Part shown: piece after piece, positions 1-7,705 of the stretch | How the letters are laid out: every line of letters starts with the position of its first letter | Numbering within the stretch: position 1 is the stretch's first letter | Origin: Balanoglossus misakiensis | Taxonomy: Eukaryota > Hemichordata | Direction: 5' to 3' | Length of the DNA: 64,000 nucleotides | Assembly (NCBI GenBank): GCA_040954595.2 | Contig: CM082584.2 | Coordinates: forward strand, 2,294,001-2,358,000 | The notes under the pieces: model-generated | The model's input: only the letters and a program-made list of their open reading frames with translations | What the model was told of the DNA's origin: nothing | The model's database searches: none | Made by a program: the position numbers and the translations under genes

Positions 1-51
1 AGTTCAACGGCATGGGCAAGATATTGAGTGTTATTTTGGATTCCAGTATTT

Positions 52-182
52 GGCATACAAATCTCCTCAAGAAGGAAACCAAGACAAGATTCCATTATGA
101 CAATAGATTAGGTAAATCTATGTCTGATAAATTTTGAACAGACTACCTGTCTTGGTTTTGGCAGAGGAGATCTGCATGCCTG
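52..182. repeat. Imperfect hairpin beside the end of a minus-strand coding fragment
   Basis: Arms at about 52-88 and 145-182 are inverted copies with roughly 30 of 36 positions matching; both carry ATCTCCTC and AACCAAGACA on opposite strands. The hairpin starts 35 bases past the stop codon of the minus-strand coiled-coil fragment at 217, so it would lie in that gene's 3' UTR. It could be a fold-back element end or a transcribed RNA structure. Confidence 0.6.
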
Positions 183-216
183 TAAATTTCTAAATTTTCT
201 AATTTCCCAATTTCCC

Positions 217-481
217 TTACAGCTTCCACCCTCTCTTCCCTTGTATTAACCTCCCCCCGATTTCCCTTTTCAGTCTCTCAATTTCTTCCTCCAACTCTTT
301 TATTTTCTCTTTGTCCTGAAAATAAAATAAAATACACATGTTATTCAGAAATGCCATTTTGATCATTTCAAGGCCCAAACTGACAGCATTTTCTTTGCAT
401 TGATTGTAGACCATTTCAATTACCTTGCTTCTGTCTTTCTCTTCGCCAGTCTTCTTTTGATTTTTTTTCATGTTCACACTC
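217..481 (-). CDS. 3' part of a coiled-coil protein gene (two exons, partial)
   Basis: Read on the minus strand, a TTTCAG acceptor precedes base 481 and a GTAATT donor follows base 424. A second pyrimidine-rich TTTTCAG acceptor precedes base 315, and the last exon runs 315-217 to a TAA stop. Joined, the exons give a lysine-rich stretch (KKNQKKTGEEKDRSK) followed by a heptad-like helix (DKEKIKELEEEIERLKREIG) and a basic tail. Alternatively the 108-bp intron is retained as an 86-codon frame from the ATG at 477, because it contains no stop. The 5' exons are not identified; the gene would run towards the divergent gene starting at 1346. No family is recognised. The charged helix suggests only oligomerisation or protein contacts. 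Confidence 0.4.
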
Positions 482-641
482 CTGAAATAAATGCAACAGT
501 TTTAAAACATTAAATTATTATTCGCTCATGTAAGTAAGACCAGTAGAACAATTTTAATTAATTCTGAATAGAAAAAAATTGTTACTGACAACTGGACAAA
601 AAACTACTTAATCTGTAGTGTATTATTTGAACATGATTACC

Positions 642-791
642 TTTATTTTATTTTCATCCAAATCAAGTCACAAAAAACTGTCCTTGTAACTTTTATACTC
701 GTGTGTATCACTACAATTTCATTTAATCTCTATATTATAAAAGTTACAAGGAGAGTTTGTTGTGACTTGATTTGGATGAAAATAAAATAAA
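642..791. repeat. Near-perfect 150-bp palindrome (fold-back element)
   Basis: The outer 32-base arms (642-673 and 760-791) are exact inverted copies starting TTTATTTTATTTTCATCC. Inner arms (about 679-697 and 734-753) continue the pairing through TCCTTGTAACTTTTATA, leaving a loop of about 36 bases. No coding potential. It resembles a small inverted-repeat MITE or fold-back element between the two divergent genes. Confidence 0.75.
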
Positions 792-1153
792 CATCTTCGA
801 CAAAGCTTCAAAAATTAAGCTTGTTTAAAGGTTTGTTTAGTAAAGCATTGTTGATTTTTTTTCACCAAGCTTTGAAGACGCTTGGCCAAAGATTGGAATT
901 ATAAGGTTTCTCAAAGGTCAGTACAGCTTAGGTTCAACTAAGGCTAGTAATAAGAAGCTTCAGCGAAGGTTGGCACACGACACGACCCCTTCAGCAAAGG
1001 TCGGCACGCAAACTCTTGTAGCAAGCTTCAGCACAAAGCTTTTTGCAACATTGTTCCAAGCTTTGTCCAAGGTACTGCACAATCGCGTGTGTAGAAGGTG
1101 CCAAATACAGGCGTTGCATGCATGATAAGGCTGGGCAAATTCAAAATTATGTT

Positions 1154-1161
1154 TGACGTCA
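1154..1161. promoter_or_regulatory. Palindromic CRE (TGACGTCA) upstream of the first plus-strand gene
   Basis: An exact 8-base cAMP-response element core lies 185 bp upstream of the ATG at 1346, next to a GCGCGC stretch. In animals this site is bound by CREB/ATF factors. Position and sequence suit a proximal promoter element, but use is not shown. Confidence 0.4.
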
Positions 1162-1345
1162 GCGCGCGCCTAGGTTTACGAGAAATTTCGCAAATACAAA
1201 CAAATATGCAAATGAGGTCAAACGGGGTCATTGATGTCATATGTCTGTTCGTCTCACTATGTCCTCCTATCGACCGTGGTTGTTGCATGACGAGAACGTG
1301 TCGTCTGTAGGTTTCAAAGTCGCCTGTGGGTAAAATTGGAGAAAG

Positions 1346-2743
1346 ATGGCAAAAGATGTTCATAAAACGAGAGTACGCGAAATTATAAGTTGCAGAGTTA
1401 CACAGAACAAGAAGGTGGCAATAGATTGGTATGCCTTCGAAGTCAGTCCAAATGACAGCTTCGCTGCGCTGTACAAAGGGCTAGTTCTCCTTAGTCAGAC
1501 TAAACACGATCGGTTCAAAACAAAAATTGCAAAAGATGGCAGAACGTCTTGTTACCTGTTACAGTCGGAAAAATGTGGTGAAGGTGAGAAGATAGAGGTG
1601 TGTCCACGATTGTCTATCGCAAAAACGTGTGATCGGTTCCACAAGTATTACATTCTTTTTGATGTAAAATCAAAAGGAGACGAAAATACCAACGCTGACG
1701 TAGTGCAAACTCAGAAAGATGTTAATAGACCAGTCAGAATTATGGAGGTACCTCCATGGTCAGAATGAAAGGTGATTTCAAGGCTGTCCATGTGATCCAA
1801 GGTTAGTAAAACATTATTTTATTTACAATTTTGTTGTATGTCAGTGAATAAATGTTGTGTATGACCATACTGCAGCCCAGAACAAGTTGTCTGAGCCAAT
1901 TTGTTGCATTCCACATATAGACTGAAAACAAATTTGCTAAAATAAATTTTGTTTGAGTAGAATTAAAAACTCTGATTTTTGTATCATTTAGTAGCACAGA
2001 ACTTGGCACTATTCTGTTATAACTCTACAGCTTTGCCTTCTGTAGTGTTGGCCTAAGTAAGTACAGTTTATGCTGTAGTACCTGTAAAGTCATGTAAACA
2101 TCCATTTAATTTATACTTTTTTCTTTGCAAAAGATCCTGTTCCGGATGAAAGTGGGGACCACTTTGAAAGGTTTACAGAAGTCCAAGGCAGACCAACACG
2201 TGAAATTAATTGCCCCAGCAGAAAGGGACTGGTACTTGATGCAGAAAACACCAACTTCAGGCTGAGTGGTGAAAAGTTGGAGCTGTGGACTGGTGCCCTG
2301 CATAGATTGCAAAAAGCCCGGGTATGGTAAAGCATTGTATACAGTACTATATTGGACATTTTAATATCCATTGTAAATTGGATATTCCTTTCTCATTTGT
2401 CAATTTACCACACTGCAAGCCATACAATGTAGTAAATAATGTGTATTGTGAAAAAGTGAAGAGAAAGGGACTGAACCTCGTACACTGAGACATTAACAGT
2501 GTCTTGTTATGTGTTTTCTATGTATATGTACATGTATATTAAAAAATTAATACAACTAAGACTTCTCTGTTTTTTATTTCTCTTTGATAGGTGTATTTAT
2601 CTGCAAAGAGGCTTGATTCACAGCAAAAAAAACAGCAACTTCAGGTATTCCTAGATGATGGTCTTTATACCTGTGGCGGGGTACTAGTAAAACCAAGTCA
2701 TCCTCTCTATGGAACGTGTGTTGTGAGCCAGAATCAGAGTTAA
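1346..2743 (+). CDS. Three-exon gene of unknown family
   Basis: Exon 1 opens at ATG 1346 and stays open for 140 codons to 1768 (start MAKDVHKTRVREI, then DWYAFEVSPNDSFAALYKG). Exon 2 is 2134-2321, after a pyrimidine-rich acceptor ending AAAAG and before a GTATGG donor (PVPDESGDHFERFTEVQGRP ... LELWTGALHRLQKAR). Exon 3 is 2591-2743 after TTTGATAG, ending in TAA. Exons 2 and 3 join in phase with no stop. The exon 1/2 join is a problem: the long exon-1 frame offers only phase-0 or phase-2 donors, while exon 2 needs phase 1. The best donor, AAAG/GTGATT at 1770/1771, gives the right phase only in another frame (MVRMK...). So a small frameshift, an unseen exon or two separate ORFs are possible. A polyadenylation signal follows. 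No domain is recognised; function unknown. Confidence 0.5.
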
Positions 2744-2896
2744 ATTTGTTAAATTTTCAACTGTTAAATTTTCAACAGTTCCACTTCGCCAGAAAATGTT
2801 GTGTTTTGACTGTTTTCATGAGCAAGTTGTACAGAACTGATGGACTTCATCAAATGGAAATTGTGACTGTCAAAATGTTTGGCTGAAACTTTTTTC

Positions 2897-2902
2897 AATA
2901 AA
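2897..2902 (+). terminator. Polyadenylation signal AATAAA
   Basis: Canonical hexamer 154 bp past the stop codon of the three-exon gene and on the same strand. It marks a plausible mRNA 3' end near 2915-2925. Confidence 0.5.
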
Positions 2903-3118
2903 ATTGTTCAACTGATATATGCGTATGTGCATTAATATTGAATTTACTGTTTACTCAGTATCTTTGAACGTGACACTGTAAACGTCTGTGGAATAATTTA
3001 GATGTAAAATATGTTTAAAGTTTAAGGACAAGGGTTTTCTTCAATGGATATTTGCTTTCAATTTCTCATAATATCTCATTTGCATATTTTGGAATATATA
3101 ATTAGTTTGTTTTGTTTA

Positions 3119-3139
3119 CCCCCCCCCCCCCCCCCCCCC
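3119..3139. repeat. C21 homopolymer run
   Basis: Twenty-one consecutive C residues, a likely site of length polymorphism and sequencing error. Long C or G runs recur at 13,228, 37,261, about 47,347 and 55,686. Confidence 0.9.
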
Positions 3140-3162
3140 TCATAGGTTTTGGGGTCTTGGGG

Positions 3163-3268
3163 TGACGTCAAACATAGTTTTGAATTTGCGCAGCCTAATA
3201 GAGAGGTTCGTCTACACGTTATACGCGAACGTGAACGCGCAACGTCACGAATTTCTGTTATGACGTCA
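3163..3268. promoter_or_regulatory. Pair of palindromic CREs (TGACGTCA)
   Basis: Exact TGACGTCA cores lie at 3163-3170 and 3261-3268, 98 bp apart. The surrounding DNA is CpG-rich and repeats GCGAACGTGAA at about 3226 and again about 3343, unlike the AT-rich flanks. It could be a promoter fragment or the end of a small mobile element upstream of the Crypton relic. Confidence 0.35.
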
Positions 3269-3739
3269 TCAAGTTTTGTGTAAAGTTTGACGTTCACATA
3301 AAAGACCGCGTTTTTACATGGAGATAGATGTTTTCACGTTAGTTGCGAACGTGAAAAGTTATTCTCATTTTGGGCAACAAAAATTCATATTATCTACGAA
3401 ATATGTGTATGCCTTGTTTTTTTGTGCGCAGAACGACACGGGCGGTAAATCTTGCATGTAAGCTAATTGGTCACTCAATGTAAACCAAATGACATCATCG
3501 CATTCTAAATAAGAAAATAGAGGCGTGAAATTCCCGCGATGGGATGTGGGAGTGGTTTTGAAGGAGTATGAATATTCATAACCAAGCTTTGTTAATTATA
3601 TCATCCAACCACTGGCGCCCGTCAACATTTGATAGATCACTCGTTATCCATTCGTTACTAAGCGACCCTGATCGTAGCCGGGGCTACTATCTTTCAGCTC
3701 AGCATGACATTGCTCGACTGTTGTATTTTAGATCGACGC

Positions 3740-4914
3740 CCTGGTCTCCGGGCTACTGAATATGAGCCAGCGACAATGCACAGTTTCCTGAATTCAATCG
3801 ACCGACTATTACGTGAAAATAAATATCAGTGGAATATTAAAACGGATGCTCTTTTCGAGGGCGCTAGACGAGTCTTCGCTGCTAAAAGAAGAACCTAAAA
3901 GCTATGGGCTAGGGCAACGCACCCAATAAAACCGAGCCACTAACTGCCGACGACGTCGATGCACTTTACAATACTGGACAGCTTGGTATGCATCGCCCAG
4001 CAGCACTTCAGAATACCGTGTGGTGGTTTCTAACAACCCAGTTCGGCCTACACCATGGAACTGGGTGATATTGTCGAGGGCACCGAAGTCATCGATGGCG
4101 ATATCGTGAAATATATCGAATACAACATCGAGAGACAGACAATAACAAGACAAGGAGAAAACCCACGAAACACGAGAAAAATAAAGCCCAGAATGTACGA
4201 AAATAAATCAAACCCAGAACTGTGTCCGGTTGCAGCTTTTAAGAAGTTTACCGAAATGCGTCCAACGTCAATGATGGCTGCCGTTAGTCCAGTTTACCTC
4301 GCCGTAAATCACAAATACAATGCATCTGACGAGAACAACTGGTACAAGAATCAGCGACTGGGCATCAACTCCCTCAGAGGCCTGATGAAAACTATGGCAC
4401 AAGCGGCGAATCTTAGCAGTAAGAAAACGAACCATTCAGCTCGGACGACCCTAGTTACAGAACTGAACAACGTGGATGTACCCTCGACTCATATCATGCA
4501 ACGGACAGCACACAAGAACGTCAACAGCATCACTCACTACGCCACAGTGTCACAGAAACAACAGCTAAAAATGTCCTCCATCATGAGCAACATGAAATCG
4601 GCCCCATCGTCAACTAGGCCTAACCCGCAAACGGACACAACAACTGCACAGTCATCAGATGACACCCGTAATGTTCATTCAAGTTCACTGTTTGGCCCTG
4701 GTCAAACGATAACGGGCGGTACATTCACTTCAGTATAAATATCAACCAGCCACTGAGATCAAACATGGGCTACAACGCATCGCAATATAAGCCAATAAGA
4801 AAACGGATTTATGTTATAGATTCGGACAGTGACTCTGAGTGTGAAATGTTGAGTGAACTGAGTTTCATATTTAGGGGTTGCCTGTTCAAGTGTTCACACT
4901 ATATTTCATATTAA
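3740..4914 (+). pseudogene. Broken Crypton-type tyrosine recombinase (DUF3504-like)
   Basis: Four pieces in shifting frames match the layout of Crypton recombinases and their DUF3504 relatives. The N-terminal piece ends at a TAA at 3896 (TEYEPATMHSFLNSIDRLL). A second-frame piece at about 3900-4065 contains an internal TAG (QLGMHRPAALQNTVWWFLTT). An intact 227-codon frame at 4055-4738 carries ERQTITRQGENPRNTRKIKP, PVAAFKKF, the HxxR motif (NHSARTT), the histidine motif (TAHKNVNSI) and the tyrosine region (HYATVS). A 49-codon frame at 4765-4914 contains RKRIYVIDSDSDSE, like the acidic tail of the family. The segment where the first catalytic Arg is expected (FGLR...EH) is shortened to FGLHH at the second frameshift. 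Family assignment is from remembered motifs. The element is clearly inactive as read. Its ends were not found. Confidence 0.75.
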
Positions 4915-4998
4915 AGCTAGGACTGTTATGTTTGTAAGTTCAGTATTTCGCCGTTAAGGGCCTGGTCAGAATTAACAGGGGGGAAGGCCGGTGCGATT

Positions 4999-5100
4999 GG
5001 GGGGAGGGTCACCATTTCTCATGCAACGGTTTGGGGGAGGGCCGCTACATTTTGGGCACTTGTCAAGGGGAGGGTCACTAATTTTTGTGCAAGGATGACA
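4999..5100. repeat. G-rich tandem repeat, three units of about 34 bp
   Basis: Three diverged units each begin with a G4-6 run followed by AGGGTCAC or AGGGCCGC and an AT-rich tail. Too few and too diverged to be a coding repeat. Confidence 0.5.
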
Positions 5101-5380
5101 CCGAAAATGTTTCAAAATTTGAAGTGTTACAGAGAAATACTGAAAAGAGACTTGCGCTCATAGGCACTCATGTATGGATATATTGACATCCCTTGTACTA
5201 CAAAATACACCACACAACTCACAAAACATACACATGTACCAGTATGTGATCTTAAATATGAATATATGAATACAAATCTTTAATCAGAACAAACACAATC
5301 ATAAAAGAACTTATGTAAGAAATGTACTTTTCGCAAAAATAACTTAATACATAAATATACAATTTTTTATGAAAAGGTGA

Positions 5381-5534
5381 CGTCCGAGTCCATTTGTATG
5401 TGGCAGAGATTATTGATGCTTTCTGCATATTGTCATTGTGACGACTGCGCTGGGGTGTCCCCATCTTGCTCTTACAATGTGACAACATGCAGAATGCCTC
5501 AATAATCTCTGCCAAATAAAAATGGACTCGGACG
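5381..5534. repeat. 154-bp stem-loop beside the end of the SAM/coiled-coil gene
   Basis: Arms of about 60 bases (5381-5440 and 5475-5534) are inverted copies with few mismatches; both carry CGTCCGAGTCCATTT and GGCAGAGATTATTGA on opposite strands. The loop is about 35 bases. It lies 37 bp past the stop codon at 5571 of the minus-strand gene, so it is probably transcribed in its 3' UTR. It also fits a fold-back MITE. Confidence 0.75.
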
Positions 5535-5570
5535 CTGCCACCTAGCCAATAATAAGACACTTCGGTTTAT

Positions 5571-5655
5571 TTATACTAGTATGCTGTCACCGCTATTAAA
5601 GTACCATTGATGGTCACCACTCCCCTCCTCTTCCTTTTCCTCATCCACCCTCCCC

Positions 5656-5693
<38 letters not shown>

Positions 5694-7471
5694 GTTGTCA
5701 TCATTATCATCATCAGCATCACAGCTGTTGTAGTCATTGTCACTGTGAAAGTTTATGGCCCAGTCTTTGTGGGACAAGCAATCTGCGATTAAATCAAATG
5801 CACCATTTGTGATTTTGCTTTCTCTTTTCAGTAATTTTATGTATTTCACATCTCTTAGATATAGTCTTCCGACACCTTCAAAATGAATTTTGTCATCTGT
5901 GATGACAGAATTATGTATGTCACATGATGGGGCAATAATACTAGCTACTCTTCTTTTGCCAGCATTATCTCTGTTTTCTCTACGTTTCTTAGCTAGCCTC
6001 CTATTTGGTTTCTTTTTACGTTTAATACTTGTGTGCTTCATGTAATGAAAAGAAAACATTTCATGTACTTTCTGCTTCCTGTCCTTCAACTTTATTTCTA
6101 ACTCTTCAATTTGCTTATTCAACTCTTCAATTAAAGTTAAACATTTGGTGTTGAAATGGACGGCACACTCGTGGCCAGATTTTATTTTTCCATTTTTTGT
6201 ATAGCATTGCTGGGTATCAGAAAGAAGTTTATCTTTCTCTTGTTGAAGAGATGTTTTGATTTCTCCAACTTTATGTTCATTCTGTTCTATAATTCTGCTG
6301 TGATGAGGTTTTAAAATCTCAGAAGCAAGAACGACACCAAAAGCTGCTGGGTTGTTAGTGCTTGTCACTTTCTCCACGTCATTTTGGAAGCGCTCAAATT
6401 TCATTTCCAACTCGTATTGACGCCGTCCCTCTTCATGAAACTTCTTGCAGAAGTCTCTTATGTTTTTGCTCCACTTAAAATTTGCTGAGTAAAAGTCTGG
6501 TAAGACCCGGTTCATGAAGACTGCCCGCTTTGTTTTACCATTAGGAATATAACCATATTTAGGTTGCATCCACAGTTTCTGCTTGCTGCTCTCACCTGCA
6601 CCTGACTTGGATTGGCTGGGTTGGAGAAATGACTCCTTGCTGGGAATTGGGTGTTTCAGAATGCTCCTTTTGAACCTATTGAGTCGCTTTATTTCAATAG
6701 ACAGTCCTGAAATCAATAAAAATACGGATAAAAGGCTAAATGACTACATACAAGTTTACATGGGTATTTTATGCACAAGGCAAAACATCAGTCAATATCC
6801 CAATACAAGATATATGATATTTGATTTATGCATTATTACAGAAAAGCCAAATTTAATTCTTAATTGTTGTCTATCAAACGAGTATAAAAGTATAAAAGCA
6901 GCCTGCATTTATTTCTAATATCTGTTGATGCAATTTTCAGGGATATAAATTTGAAAGAAATGGTCATCTCTACACATTGCCACTACACATTGCCACTTTC
7001 CATAAAAAATAATGTACAACTAAGAATAGATGCATTTTTTTAATCGGCAGATATTCTAGATCTAAGAGGTATATAACATTTTTTCAAACTGGGTAGAAAT
7101 ATTGTTTATATTAAACCCCAGCTACAACTTCATCTGAGTTTTAAACGCTAAAAGCTATCGTAGACGTTACGGTAGGTGTCAAAATTAAAGTTCCGGTCAA
7201 AGTTGCAGGGCGATGCATGAAAACACACACACTGCCTGTCTGATTACAGGCAGCGACTGACTCCGCAGCCGCAGACAGAGCTGAGATGAGATGAGATTCC
7301 ACACTTACCAATATCTTTAAGGTCGTCGTCATCAACATCAACTAGATGCTTTGCTTTTTGAACACCGGCGTCTAAAAAATATTGCGTGTAATTGTGCAGG
7401 TCACACATTTGCAAGAAATCAGCAATGTTGCTCTCATCAGATGTTGCCTCTCTTCCACTGCCATGATGACA
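5571..7471 (-). CDS. SAM-domain, coiled-coil, acidic-tail protein (two exons seen, 5' end uncertain)
   Basis: Exon A (7471-7309) ends in a GTAAGTGT donor. Exon B (6706-5571) follows a TTGATTTCAG acceptor. Joined in phase they give ADFLQMCDLHNYTQYFLDAG, then VDVDDDDLKDIGLSIEIKRL, a good sterile alpha motif (SAM) pattern with the intron inside the last third. Downstream come a long helical region with heptads (LIEELNKQIEELEIKLKDRK), a basic nuclear-localisation-like cluster (KRKKKPNRRLAKKRRE), and a C-terminal tract of 12 consecutive Asp codons (a GAT/ATC run at 5657-5693) followed by EEKEEEG. SAM domains usually mediate self-association or contacts with other proteins or RNA. The frame upstream of exon A closes at a TAG (7474-7472) without an in-frame ATG before the SAM core, so the start is in an unseen exon or at the internal ATG 7408. 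Total visible length is about 430 residues. It is transcribed divergently from the DDE-like gene 7706-11207. Confidence 0.65.
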
Positions 7472-7474
7472 CTA

Positions 7475-7705
7475 TGGAGGTACACGTGTGTAGAATGTTA
7501 TGATGGGAAGTTCACCTCTTTTCCGAAAGCTCAAGATTTTAAAAAAAATATTTCACAAAACGAAAATTAAATTACATTTCAGTGATAAAAAATCACATAA
7601 TACGGATTTTAATGCAAAAATGCCACCTTTGGTGTGAATGTACCAAGCGCGCGATAAATTCCCGCGATAAATACACACGTGACCTTTTTACTGTTCAAAA
7701 TCAAA
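7475..7705. promoter_or_regulatory. Shared divergent promoter region
   Basis: About 230 bp separates the SAM gene reading left from the DDE-like gene reading right. It holds CACGTG E-box-like sequence near 7484 and 7676 and the E2F-like ATTCCCGCGAT at 7658-7668 in a short CG-rich patch (GCGCGCGATAAATT). The same 11-mer occurs at 3530-3540, upstream of the Crypton relic. Promoter role is inferred from position; any unseen 5' exon of the SAM gene would also lie here. Confidence 0.4.

Noticed and set aside
1028-1363. 111-codon minus-strand frame over the first gene's promoter
   Set aside because: It overlaps the start of the plus-strand gene and the CRE region and shows no protein-like pattern or splice signals.
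5252-5560. 102-codon minus-strand frame
   Set aside because: It reads through both arms of the 5,381-5,534 hairpin and lies in the 3' UTR of the SAM gene; composition is not protein-like.
5657-5693. ATC trinucleotide run as an independent microsatellite
   Set aside because: It lies in frame inside the SAM gene's last exon and encodes the Asp tract, so it is described there.
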